From Saururus chinensis (Eukaryota > Streptophyta > Magnoliopsida > Piperales > Saururaceae): a stretch of DNA of 64,000 nucleotides. The stretch covers positions 5,796,893 to 5,860,892 of the forward strand of contig CP141149.1 of the NCBI GenBank assembly GCA_035235625.1. Direction: 5' to 3'. Of the stretch, positions 35,140 to 46,240 are shown in pieces. How positions within the stretch are numbered: the first letter of the stretch is position 1; the number at the start of each line of letters is the position of its first letter. Both the position numbers and the translations under genes were made by a program. A model generated the notes under the pieces. That model saw only the letters and a program-made list of their open reading frames with translations, was not told the origin of the DNA and searched no databases.

Positions 35140-36655
35140 AAGATGGATGTCCAATAAGAACCAACACATGACAATGTTGCAGAGGTAGCAAGGAAAAAAG
35201 GAAGAGGTAAAAGAAAGTGCAAAAAACTATCACGACCTAACGCACCAAAGTTAGATGTCTTGTTTGATGGACAAATATATGGAGAAAATGCCTATATATT
35301 CAGCAATTATCTAGGGAAACTAGCGAGAGATGGGTGAATATTCCTGTTAAATCTAGAAGATTGGCGGTACATGTGCCAAAAAAAAAGACAGAAGCATAGA
35401 ACCATGTTAAGGTAATTAACCAAACTTTGAGATATTGTTATTTATTACATTTTCTTCATATTATAATGAAATTTCTTTGTGAACCATCTTCAAGAAACAT
35501 TTAATATTGATGAGGCAGCAAAAAGCGTAGCACTAAAATCAATTGGGAAGAAATGGAGAGATTTCAAATGTGAATTAAAAAAAAAATATTTTGATGTATG
35601 CACCGAAGAAGAACAAAATCACATACCACCTCCTGAAGGTGAAGGTGTTTTTATTGCACAGTAGAGATCACTAATTACTTTATGAAAAAATCAAAATAAT
35701 AAGGTATATATATTAGAATGTTTATTTTTACATAACTTTTTATATTTACACATAGATTTGTGATGATAATTTCATACAGGATTTGTGTGGAAATAATAAG
35801 AGACACCGTTCTAAGCAAAAAATAGTCCATACAACTGGGACTAAAAGCTTTCGACTAATTCATTATAAGGAGGTATATATATTCGATACATTTAGTAAAT
35901 TTCAGTTTATTTATGTTTTGTGGAAATTATTAGTTCTTTACTTATTTTTTAGCAAAAGAAAAGTGAAATTGGGTGTTGAACCATCTCTATTAGAACCATT
36001 TTTGAAAACTCATAAACGCAAAGATGGTTCATGTGGAAATCAATAAACAGAGAATGCTATTTTTCTTAAGTACTTTTAATCAATTATGCCTACATAAAGT
36101 TTAATTATTTGAGTTCTTTATATATATGTCATATCTTATTAAAGAAAAATTGTATGGATATAGGCAAGTATGACTGTCCTTATGTCGCAACCTAATTTTG
36201 AGGATACCCCATTTCCATCACCAAATGATGCATATTCTAAGGTAATGGGACCAAAGAGACCTGGTCGAATTCGTGGCTATGGTGTTGGCCCTACTCCCTC
36301 TAGTTTGTAATTGAAATATTTCGTTGAAGAACAAAGAAATATTAAAACAATTAGAAGCAAGAATGGAACAAATGATGGAGTTTATGCAATCTTACATGGG
36401 ATAGGTATAAACATCCTACTTTGTAATTGAAACTTTTAATGCTTCATTTTAAGTTGTAATGGGAGGACCTTCTCAAGTGCTAAGTATAACACAATGAAGG
36501 ATAAGCTTGTAGAACTCGAGGAAGAGGCTACCCAGTACCATAATCAAGTCCAACAATTACAAGAAAAGTCGTTGAAGAACAAAGAAAGATTAAAACAATT
36601 AGAAGCAAGAATGGAACAAATGATGGAGTTTATGCAATCTTACATGGGATAGGTA
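35140..36655 (+). pseudogene. Transposase_24-like second gene of the CACTA element
   Basis: Exon-like blocks on the plus strand: GRGKRKCKKLSRPNAPKL (35190), FNIDEAAKSVALKSIGKKW and a following KKKYFDVCTEEEQ (35495-35660), KQKIVHTTGTKSF (35815-35870), LEPFLKTHKRKDGS (35985-36040), and DAYSKVMGPKRPGRIRGYG (36225-36285). These fit the Ptta/En/Spm plant transposase family (PF03004), often encoded beside TNP2. A coiled-coil tail follows: KLVELEEEATQYHNQVQQLQ and MEQMMEFMQSYMG at 36500-36650. Introns separate the blocks, and several stops show decay. By family it is the accessory, DNA-binding partner of the transposase. Confidence 0.8.
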
Positions 36656-36705
36656 TAAACATCCTACTTTGTAATTGAAACTTTTAATGCTTCATTTTAA
36701 GTTTG
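36324..36705 (+). repeat. direct duplication of about 135 bp in the coiled-coil exon
   Basis: 'gttgaagaacaaagaaa' through 'acatcctactttgtaattg' and 'ttcattttaagt' occurs at about 36324-36460 and again at about 36571-36703, nearly identical. It duplicates the end of the coding sequence and the adjoining intron/3' part. Confidence 0.9.
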
Positions 36706-36709
36706 GAAC

Positions 36710-37322
36710 AATATGACAATTAAATTATTTTTTCTTATTATAGGGTGGCGACAACTAAGGCAGACTTCTAAATGGAAAAGTGATGACAAGTTGATATATA
36801 TATATTTCATTTTAGTTGTTAAAATGTGTTAGTTATGGTGTGTTGAGACAAGCAATAATAATTTTTCTTGGTTTGGCATTCCATATTGTTTGCCTATTTT
36901 ATATCAATTAATTGGGGTAAATTTTATGTTTTATTTCATATTGTTTTTCCTTATTTTTTTTCATGGATATGCAACTTTAACTTTAAAAGGGCACTACCTA
37001 TTTTTGGACATTTAATATTTGTAAGCACTACACATTTGATCCAACTAGTGTCTGTAGAATTTCATAATAAAACTAAAATATTTGAATATCAAAACTTAGT
37101 AAGAAAGTCAGCAAGTACTTGCATATTCTAAGATATGTATGCTGTAGAATTTCATGAATTTTAAAGGGTCTGCTGGAGGCTTTGCTCTTCCCCCCTCTCC
37201 AACAACGAGCATCTTGAAAGGATATCTTGATCAAAGTTTGTATCACTGTCAAAGGACTCAATTGCATTTATTGGTACTTGAAGAATTTTTCTTGATCCAA
37301 GTTTTTCTTGGTTGTAAGGTAG
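36710..37322. other. CACTA interior before the AspRS fragment
   Basis: AT-rich, with no recognisable domain. The left border of the captured tRNA-synthetase piece must lie here; an earlier AspRS exon was looked for and not found. Confidence 0.4.
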
Positions 37323-39089
37323 ATTGAGACTCCCATGTTATCTAGATCCACACCTGAAGGTGCACAGGATTATCTTGTTCCCTCACGAGTTCAGGTACTC
37401 AGTTAGTGTTTTTTTAAATTAGTGAGATAATTATTACTGTTAGGTGTTTTTTACCTTTTCCACTGCAAAAGATCTTTTGTGACATTCAAAAACAACCTTA
37501 AGGTTTTGTTGTACACAAAAATTAAGTGAGTTGCCCCCCTCTCTTGGTGTGTAAACAAGGAAGACTAAAATCCCCTTGTCTCCACTCTGTAAAACTGGTA
37601 AGGCCTCGCCTTCCTCTGCCCCATGCATCCTCTGATGCTCGCGTGGTTCACCGGTTCCACCGACTAGACCCTTAGAGTGATTCAGTCGATCAAATTCTTG
37701 GGAGTCTCATTGAAACAGAGGTTACAGTATAAAGTGGGTTGTATTCTTATGAAGGATGCCAATATTACAGCTCTTGGGGGGTGTTTGTGAACTCCGATAA
37801 CTATTCTACTTCTAAAGGTAAATATTAAAATTGATCCCGGCTCAAGCCTGTGGCCAACTATATGTGAACGAAAAAATTTACATCTCTTTTCACTTGGAGC
37901 TGAATTTTAAAACTCAGCTTCTTCACTAAATTATAAGAAAAGCTACTTTAGGAAACTCCAAAATTGATATAATTCTAATTGTTTGGTGACAGGGGGAGGA
38001 TTTCATTGAGTTACTTGATAATAGGAGTAGGCTGTTTCTTTTTTTGCTTGAGTTAATTGTGCTGATTATGTACTTATCTTACAGTTGTGTTTGTCTTTTT
38101 GAAGCCAGGAACCTTTTATGCATTGCCTCAAAGTCCACAACTCATTAAGCAGATGCTAATGGTTTCGTCCATTGACAAGTATTATCAAATTGCCAGGTAC
38201 TATAGCTATTTGTACTGGATATCAGCTTTTGATTTTCTGTTGGCTGTCTTCCCTGTTGGTTTTGTAGTTGCTTTATTATAACAGGAGTTTTTTGTTTTTT
38301 TCCCCTTTCAAGGTCATTTTAGGCTTGCGAAATGTGAACCTCTAGAACTAGGGCTCAAAGCATGCCACTGATATAACTAAAAGCAGGTCAATTAAATAGG
38401 AAAAAACTAATTTTCAGCTAATCGGAAGTAAGATTCTGTTCATTTATTGGATAAAGTGGTCAACTATCTGATTGAGTTGAAATTTGTGTGCCCCACTTCC
38501 ACTGTTTTTCTTCCATCTCTCGACCTCAGATTGGTGAGCTAACAATTGGCATATGCCTCATACTAAATTGTGGTGGCTACTCATGGGAAAATACTGCTGC
38601 AGTAGTTTTGAAGAGGTCATAGGGAATCATTTAGGTTTTGTGAGAACAGGAACTACACTTTTATCTTAAATTAAAATGCAAGGAACAAAAAGGCTTCTGC
38701 TGATGTTTGTTATGCCAGTTGTGATGGTCTTTTTGTTGTACGTTAGGTGTTTCCAAGATGAAGATCTGAGAGCAGATCGACAGCCTGAGTTTACTCAACT
38801 TGATATGGAATTGGCTTTCACACCTTCGGAGGACGTGCTAAAAATAAATGAAGATTTAATCAGACATGTTAGCTCATATTCTTCAGATCAACAATTTTTC
38901 TGACAATTTTTTACGACTAGATTCTAATTTTGATAATTTTAGCTTTTGAACAGATATTTAAAGGAATAAAATGTATTGATCTACCGTGCCCTTTCCCAAG
39001 GCTTACATATGCTGAAGCAATGGGCCGATATGGATTAGATAGGCCTGACATTCGTTTTGCTATGGAACTGAAAGATGTATTATTTGTCC

Positions 39090-39155
<66 letters not shown>

Positions 39156-39744
39156 GCTGAAGATGAATTTAAATATGAAGCAATTTTAAACCATGTGCAA
39201 ATTCATGAATTTTCTCTGCTTTCATAGTATTAGAGTTTTGTCTGACCTCGTATGATGCATATTCTCTCTGTTTGTCTTTATAAAACGTGTGGGTATCCAG
39301 GTATCAAGTATCTTCTGAGGGTATTATCAAAGCCTTGTGTGTGGCATCTGGAGTAGAAAGGTATTCAAACACATCACTTAAGAAGGGTGAGATTTACAAT
39401 GAAGCTCTTAAATCTGGGGCAAAGGGTTTACCTTTCTTAAAGGTCTTGAATGACGGTAAGAATGTAATGCCACTATGTATTATGTTTCTGATATACCACG
39501 TCTTTTGTATGAGGGGACTTTGTGGTTTCTATTTATCATGTTTAAAATTTGTTCAGGTGAAATTGAAGGTATTTCAGCTTTAGTGTCAAGCATAGGGTCC
39601 ACAAGTGAAGAGCAATTGTTAAGTGCTTTGTTTGCGAAGCCAGGTGATCATATCATGTTTACTGTTGGGCCTTGTATGATAGTTAATAAGACCCTTGACC
39701 GGCTTCGGATATTTACAACTCACCAATTGGGATTGATTGACCAT
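37323..39744 (+). pseudogene. captured fragment of organellar aspartyl-tRNA synthetase (bacterial-type AspRS)
   Basis: Six exon-like blocks with GT-AG borders: 37323-37394 (IETPMLSRSTPEGAQDYL..., class II motif 1 side), 38105-38196 ([13 protein letters not shown]...YYQIAR), 38747-38867 ([19 protein letters not shown], motif 2), about 38954-39089 ([15 protein letters not shown]), about 39302-39455 (GIIKALCVASGVERYS..., insertion domain) and 39557-39744 (DRLRIFTTHQLGLIDH). The first joins are in phase. In bacterial-type AspRS, which plants target to plastids and mitochondria, motif 2 normally has [16 protein letters not shown]; here the arginine is glutamine, and that arginine contacts ATP and the tRNA end. 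The N-terminal anticodon-binding domain and C-terminal motif 3 are absent. Exons are free of stops, so capture is recent or the piece is little decayed. Confidence 0.92.
39093..39155. repeat. (TA)n microsatellite in an intron of the AspRS fragment
   Basis: TA run broken by a few G residues, just after the donor side of the fourth captured exon. Confidence 0.9.
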
Positions 39745-40350
39745 GTAAGTTTCATCACACTTTTTCGGAACTAATTTTGAATGGTAGTTTTATTAGCTAC
39801 TTACTTGATTAGCAGATGCGTAGTAATTCAAAATATTATTAATGATCATACTTGGGCTATCTAAATATTTTTGCACACAAGTTGGTCTCCATTGGCTGTC
39901 TGTGATTCAAAAAATTGTTAATGATCATACTTTGGCTATCTAAATATTTTTGCACACAAATTGGTCTCTATTGGATGTCTGTGTGAAGATCGTTGACAAA
40001 AACTTTAAAGTGTCCATTTGCTAAGTTCACTTCTAATAATTACATACTTTGCTGCATTATTACTAATTTGTGCAGAAGTGGACGATGTGACTAATGATAT
40101 GGCTTACAGTTCGCACTAGTCATTTTTGTGGCACATATCATGTATTTTGTAGGCTGTCTTTTGAAGTATTAAAACTTATTATAATAGATGGTTTATTTCA
40201 TTTAAGAAGGTTAAATTCTCCCATTGGGTGTGAATGCTACTTATTACTTAGATATGAGCTTTAATGAGACATGAGCTTTAATTTTAATTTTTGCTGATAC
40301 AAATTCTATTAACAAGCTTGTAGATGGGTAATTCTATTCTCATATCGTTT
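39745..40350. repeat. CACTA interior with a 75-bp tandem duplication
   Basis: 'aatgatcatactt..ggctatctaaatatttttgcacacaa' is repeated at about 39840-39900 and 39917-39985. Otherwise AT-rich with no gene. The next AspRS exon was not found. Confidence 0.6.
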
Positions 40351-40702
40351 TTTTTTATAGCAAAGAATTAGCGGCATTTCTTAGAAAAGTATTAGTAGCG
40401 CTTCTGTAAAGTTCCGCTAATGATGTATATGTTTAATTTCTTTTTCTTGGCGCTTCAATAAAGCGCCGCTGATAGTCTATATTTATTATTATTATTATTT
40501 TATAAAATTATAAAGCGGCGCTTTTAAAAGTCCTGCTAAATGAAACTAAAAAATGAAACGGATGCTGCACTTGTATAAAGCACTGCAAGAAATGCCGCAA
40601 ATTCTTTTCTAGGGCACTTTTTCCTGAGGTGCTACTAAAAGCGCCGCTAATTGTTGTATCGGCATTTATAAAACACGGCTAATAATCAATTTTTTTGTAG
40701 TG
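40350..40702. repeat. right subterminal repeats and end of the CACTA element
   Basis: Repeated motifs AGCGGCGCTTTT, AAAGCGCCGCTAAT and variants mirror the left end; final bases TTTTTTTGTAGTG, then CCT. Confidence 0.88.
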
Positions 40703-40705
40703 CCT

Positions 40706-40832
40706 CTTATAAGCGAGCTCTTTCCTTTGTTTTGGATTATTAAAGAAATAGACATTTATTCTTCTCACTTCTTCTTTCCTCCCTTTCCTTATTATTAGGC
40801 AAAGGTACTATTGTGTTTGTTGCTAACACACA
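40706..40832 (+). repeat. end of the 3' LTR of element A (after the CACTA insertion)
   Basis: The pyrimidine-rich run 'ttcttctcacttcttctttcc' followed by 'aaaggtactattgtgtt' and 'aacacaca' resembles 1-77 in order ('ttcttctctcttcttcttcc', 'aaagtatcattgtgtt', 'gaacaca'). This places the CACTA insertion inside the LTR. Confidence 0.65.
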
Positions 40833-41918
40833 TTAGATGCTAGAACACTTTTACTTCTACCACATATAAGTTTAAAAAACAATATGATAATATACTAAAT
40901 CACTTAAATAGATATTAAACTTTCAAAGTCCACACAAAGAAGATTAAATAAATTATTCAGATTTTTTTCGTGTGCTATATATAATATAATTATGTATAAA
41001 TAATATATTATTAAATATTAATAAGATTTATTACATAAAATTTATTATTACATATAAAATAATTATTTGTAACGTTTAGATATAAATGTTGCAAATAATA
41101 TCTTATTAGTTGCGATGTTTGATGTTAAATGTCACATCGTGCGGGTTGCTGCCTGCACAGAAATTAAGCTTCACACTGTTTTTTAATTTTTTTTCCGTCC
41201 CCCTCCTCCGTTGTACCCTGTCGAAGGAGAAGGGAAGGGGCTTCTCTCATCCAGCTGCTGCAGTCGCCAAAGCCGCTAGCTACACTGAGCTCCTACCGGA
41301 TTCTGGTGCTTCCCCCTCCCTCCCCCTTGCTACCTGACCTACCAGAGGAGGAGAGGAGGGGTTTCTGGGCTCCTCCAGTTGAAGTATGAGGCCCTTCCTC
41401 TCCTCCTCCTCCCGTGCCGCTCCCCCCCCGCCTCCCCCGCTGCCGGCCAAAGAAGAAGGAGAGGGATACCAGACTCCTCCTCCGGAGTCTGGAGTTCGGC
41501 GCCCCTCCCCTCCCCTCCCCCCTCTCCTCTGCTGGCTGCTAGAGGAGGAGAAGATGAGGGGTGCCCGACTCCTCTTCTACTGGAGTCCAGTTTCCCTATC
41601 CTAATCACATAAGCAAACAAAGTACGTTATTTCAACACAATATGACTGGTAATTTTTTATATTTAGTTGACTGGGATTTCAACCATTTTTTGGTTGCTTT
41701 GGACTGCCCTTAACCTTATCTACACAAATAGCACGAAAATACAATCTACATTTCATTATTAATCATTTAGGTATTCCTTCTGTTATACTACACACCTTGA
41801 AGTGCACTCCGTATTCCCGGTCTCTCAAAGTAGTAGCCACAGACTATCTTTTAAAAACTCAACTTCCAAGGGCTACTCAGACCTATTGATCTTAACATAA
41901 CATGACCTTTCCCAACTT
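40833..41918. other. flank between the element A nest and MULE-2; GC-rich island
   Basis: 40833-41150 is AT-rich. 41170-41600 is strikingly GC- and pyrimidine/purine-rich (CTCCTCC/GGAGGAG) with a short perfect hairpin CCAGACTCC...GGAGTCTGG at about 41470-41493. Open frames here on both strands are low-complexity (Pro/Ser/Arg) and are not called genes. Confidence 0.5.
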
Positions 41919-41927
41919 GGGAAACTT

Positions 41928-42065
41928 GAAAATTTTTTAGAAATAGACTCCCCAAATGTCCGAAATACAAAATTAGGTAAAGAATTCCAGTTTTGTAAAA
42001 TTAGACTTAGGCACATGCGAAACTCCCATATGTACGGTGTAAAATGGCATATATGCCCTTTCTCT
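41928..42065 (+). repeat. left terminal inverted repeat of MULE-2
   Basis: Matches the reverse complement of about 61150-61282: TTTTTTAGAAATAGACTC, ACAAAATTAGG, CAGTTTTGTAAAATTA, CTTAGGCAC. Imperfect, about 100-135 bp. Confidence 0.88.
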
Positions 42066-42714
42066 TAATAAACTCCCCTCCTTGATTCCACTTTTGGCTT
42101 CTGGGTGATTGCAGTCATCTCTCGCCAGAGATCGACAACCAGATCCAACTCTCCCTAGCCCCATCTCAACCTCTGCAATCTCCTCCTCCACCTCTGTGCA
42201 GTCATAGCCACTATCCCACTACTCTAACTCTCCTCTCCCGGCCTACTGATAAAGGAATGCGCACCTCGTCTAGGCGATCCTCCTCTCTCATGCCCCCCCT
42301 CTCTCCCACTCCTCTGTCCTACCTCTACCCACGCTCACGGTCCCATCCTCTGGCAAATTTTCATTGCCTTTGCGCCCTTGGTGCAGTTTTTATTTGTCGG
42401 CCCTCTGAAGCTTAGGCTTCATAATCAATTGGCTAGGTAAGATCCCTTGTCCCTTATTTTTTTGCATAACCAAATAAATATTAAGGTAGTGTCAATGATT
42501 TTTGGCTCAAAATGGGTGCTATAATTTTCTTTGATATGATTGCTTCCACTCCGAAGTCTATCCATGAATTATTTATGACATTGTTTGAATGTTTGTACTA
42601 GCTGCGATTTCACAACAAATATTTGCATTTGTCTAACTTTAAACTGTAAGTTGCTCACAACAACTAATTTTCTCTATGTTCTGTCAAATAGATACTTATT
42701 ATATGCTTGTCCAG

Positions 42715-43160
42715 AAACATTTGCTTTACTTGTTGTGTAAATTTTTTTATTTTCTCAGGTTCTGTTATCTTGAGTTTTAATATTTGTTTTGCTGGCCACG
42801 TTGGGTTCCTCTGCACTGTGATTTTTTTGGTCTTTGTCACTGTTGTTTCTTTTAGGTTCTCCTTTATATTTCTGCCATTAATTATATAAACATGTATAAA
42901 ATTGCATACAATTCCTGCACAAATACATCCATTTAATTTTTTTCTGCATGATTTTCTCCATGTTTTGTTAAATAGATACTTTATGATATGCTTGCCCAGA
43001 AACATTTGCTTTGCTTGCTATGTAATTTTTTTTATTTTCTCAGGTTCTGTTTTCTTGAGTTTTTATATTTGTTTTGCTGGCCAGGTTGGGTTGTGGTAAG
43101 AGTTCCTTTGCATTGTGATTTTTTTGGTCTTTGGCATGGTTGTTTCTTTTAGGTTCTCCG
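42715..43160. repeat. direct duplication of about 280-bp spacing in the MULE-2 left arm
   Basis: 'ccagaaacatttgcttt..cttg' through 'ttttattttctcaggttctgtt' to 'tgttgtttcttttaggttctcc' occurs at about 42712-42862 and again at about 42996-43160. Confidence 0.85.
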
Positions 43161-43849
43161 TTATGGCAAATTATCATGTATAATTTTCACTTCTGCGTGA
43201 TATCACTACTACCTTTGCAATTCTACTTTTTTCTATTGTAGCTCTGTTCATGTAATGATTCCATAATATTTAGTTGCAATCATTGATTATAATTTGCAAT
43301 CAGTATTTATAGTTGCCAAGTAGTTCATATTATGGTTGAGTTCATTATCTTGTTGGACTTAATGCTTAATATATGTGTTGATGATTATGTCTCTGCTAAG
43401 GACTTCAAATGAGCCGTTAGTGGTTTTAATTTAAGTGCAAGGGAAAATATTTTCTAAATAGTGGATTTGGAGGGAGGCTGTGTACCAATATTCTCTTTGA
43501 CAATAGGGAGAATTTTGTCCAACTGCTTCCTCTCCCAGCATGTTTTTTGCATCGATTTTTGGATTATTTCTTCACTTTTTTTTTGTGACAGGGAATAGAT
43601 TTTTGTATTCATGTTTGGAAAAAATTCTTTAGATCTATATGGGTTGGTCACAGAAGTTATTTTTTTTTTTGCTATTTGAGTGGGGCATATATCTTAATAA
43701 ATGATAGAGAATAAACAGCACCATTTTATGAGCTTCTCGTTAGTTTTTTTTATGATGATCAATTCTTCTCATTTGCTTTCGACACACACATAATTTCAGG
43801 GCACCCGCTTTGGAATTGCTCAGGCTTTATAGTTAATTCATTTACTCAT

Positions 43850-44880
43850 GACTATGATGTGATCTGATATCTAGCAAGTAGGAGACCATATAACCTAGTT
43901 TATATAGTTAAAACAAAGTTAGCTGATGGATCCTAACTGTTGACTGGTAGATGGTATGAGGTTTTTAATTTTTTTAAGTACATTGTGTGGTCATTAGATG
44001 TGCTAAATATGGGTTTACAAGGAAGGTTTGAATGCTTTGATATGCTATATAACGAGTAGTATATCATATGACCTAGTAGATAGAATAATACAAAGTTGAC
44101 TGATACATCCCAACTGTTGACTGGTAGATGGTAAGAGGCTTATATTTTCCGAAGTACATTGCGAGTTCATTAGATTTGTAATAGTTATGTTTACATATGG
44201 GTGGATAAATAATAGTGTTATTAAGTAAATATGTCAACTTGATCTTTTCTGTTTGGTGCTTAGTTAGTATACTTGTAATATATTTTAATAGATGAAAAGT
44301 AAGTAAATGAATAATATGTTTTGTTGTTAGGGTAAGTAAGGAAAATACACGTAATCAGTTTTATTCATGCCTATGATGTGATCTGATATCTAGCATGTAG
44401 GAGACCATATAACCTAGTTTATATGGTTAAAACAAAGTTAACTGATGAATCCTAACTGTTGACTGGTAGATGGTAGGAGGTTTTTCATTTTTCAAAGTAC
44501 ATTGTGTGGTCATTAGATGTGCTCAAAATGGGTTTATAAGGAAGGTTTGAATGCTTTGATATGCTATATAACGAGTAGTATACCATATGACCTAGTAGAT
44601 GGAATAATACAAAGTTAACTGATACATCATAACTGTTGATTGGTAGATGGTAAGAGGCTTATATTTTCTGAAGTACATTGCGAGTTCATTAGATTTGCGC
44701 AATTTGTGTTATACTATCATGAGTATGGTGTGATCTAAAATTTATTGACGACGATACCGTATAACCTAGCATATATGGTTAGAAGATAGTTAACTGATTT
44801 TGATTAATTGTTGACTGGTAGTTAACTGATTTCGACTAAATCTATCCCTTCACTTCACCGCAGTACATTTATATGTCCAC
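43850..44880. repeat. subterminal repeats of MULE-2, left side (CTAACTGTTGACTGGTAG family)
   Basis: A block of about 530 bp is repeated ('gatgtgatctgatatctagca' at 43857 and 44383), each with internal shorter copies of 'aactgttgactggtagatggta' (also near 44110, 44630 and 44810). The same core appears in inverse orientation in the right array at 58100-60180, so it is an extended inverted subterminal repeat. Confidence 0.85.
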
Positions 44881-45012
44881 CTCCCTGAGGCATGCAAGGG
44901 GCAGTGAAGGAGAAGCCAGGGTAGAGACCAAGTAGGTGGAGGCCAACATTGAGGTGCCAGACAGTTTCACAGTGTATAGAGTGATTATGCTAGATCAAAA
45001 GATGGGATGTAT

Positions 45013-45290
45013 TTGGAGAGTAAACATTCTGCACATAACATAGTGTCTTCATTAGGCGTTGGTGGTTGTAGGTGGAAGTATAAAACCATAATTCCTATAG
45101 ACTCGGACAATGAAGATGTTAAACTTTAGGTGGGGAACATAGATATGGTGTTACACCTTATCTATATTTCCCACCTTACATTTAACATCTTCATCGTCTG
45201 AATCGATAGTAATTATGGTTTTATACTTCCTCTTGCCACCAGCAACGCTTAATGATTAAACTTTGTAATGTGCATGACTGATTGCTCTCC
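45013..45290. repeat. foldback structure, arms about 135 bp
   Basis: 45013-45150 and the reverse complement of 45157-45290 share TTGGAGAG, GCACAT, CATTA.GCGTTG, GAAGTATAAAACCATAATT, GAAGATGTTAAA and AGGTGGG. The two arms meet almost without a loop near 45152. Confidence 0.88.
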
Positions 45291-45689
45291 AATCCAGTTA
45301 CATGTAATCACATGCCGCACATCATAGACTTAATTATATTTTGTAGTTTCAGCCATCACTTGGTCACGGTGGATAATGTATACCCAAAAGTATTTAATGG
45401 TTAGTAAATGCCTTTGTATATAGTTTCGTTGATATTGTACAGGCGAATGTTTCACAGGGTTAGAACTGCCATAATTTATTGATTATGGTGAGTGGATTGG
45501 TGGAAATATATATAGTTTTTAATGCATTCATATGCAATTCCGTTGTTGTTATAATGATGATGATAAATATTATTTAGAACAATATAAAATGAAAAGCTAC
45601 AACTTCTCATAGACGTCATTAAAAACACAGATAGAGTTAAATAAATTCAAGATTGATGGTCAGAAATGTTATTTTCGTTGGCTGGGACA

Positions 45690-46240
45690 ATTACGAAAGT
45701 GTCATGTTAGTATGAGCCCGGGTTCATGCACACTTGTGTCTGGCCCTGGGCTATGGGCAATAAAATATACATCTGGATGGGGTATAATATTCATATAACG
45801 GGCCCCATTCAGCCCGGCCATACGCATGTGTGCGGTAGCCCAGAATCATATAAATGGTACCGAAAAGTAAACTTTTAATAGGAGCCCAGCTCTCGCGTGT
45901 TTACGTGAGCCCAGGCTACACGGCCAATCCGAAGTACATCCATTGGCCCATATTAATCATAAAAACGGGTCTGATATAGCCCATTGACATGCATTTGTGC
46001 ATTAGCCAGGGCTCATATAAATAGTACTCTAAACGAAAAATTAATAGGAGACCGGAAATGCGCGCTTCTACTTGATCCCAGGCTCCACGGTCAATTGGAT
46101 GTACATCCGAATATCCGATGGCCCATAAGACATAGGGTCATTAAAACACTTAGACTATTATGGGTCATCGGATCTAAATCGATGTAATTGCCCATAGAGC
46201 CCGGGCTCGCGTAGATGCACGTGTGCGCGGGCTCCTATAA
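45690..46240. repeat. imperfect tandem repeats of about 165-175 bp with GAGCCCGGGCTC motifs
   Basis: Units carry a 'gcccattgacatgcatttgtgcat' type piece, 'ctcatataaat.gtac' and 'ttaataggag', at about 45810-45885 and 45980-46055, with flanking AGCCCGGG / GGGCTC palindromes at 45716 and 46198-46236. Upstream of mudrA, so a promoter role is conceivable but not shown. Confidence 0.7.

Larger units (their letters stand above)
14212..40702 (+). mobile_element. CACTA (En/Spm) DNA transposon, 26.5 kb, with captured gene fragments
   Basis: The left end begins CACTACGAAAAA and the right end finishes TTTTTTTGTAGTG; the ends are inverted repeats of about 12 bp. Both flanks carry CCT (14209-14211 and 40703-40705), the 3-bp duplication typical of CACTA elements. 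Subterminal repeats of the GCGCTTTT/AAAAGCGCCGCTAAT type fill the first and last about 330 bp. The interior has a TNP2-like gene and a Transposase_24-like gene on the plus strand, fragments of two host genes, and a nested MULE. About 15 kb would remain without MULE-1 and its inserts. The transposase lacks its core, so the copy is not autonomous. Confidence 0.93.

Noticed and set aside
37323-39744. A functional host aspartyl-tRNA synthetase gene
   Set aside because: Lacks the anticodon-binding domain and motif 3, and lies inside the borders of the CACTA element.
41110-41620. Pro/Ser/Arg-rich open frames on both strands
   Set aside because: Low-complexity CTCC/GGAG sequence; no domain.
42664-43099. 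Hydrophobic open frames (FICFAGHVGFL-like) as small membrane proteins
   Set aside because: They fall on a duplicated AT/T-rich non-coding block; no start context or conservation evidence.
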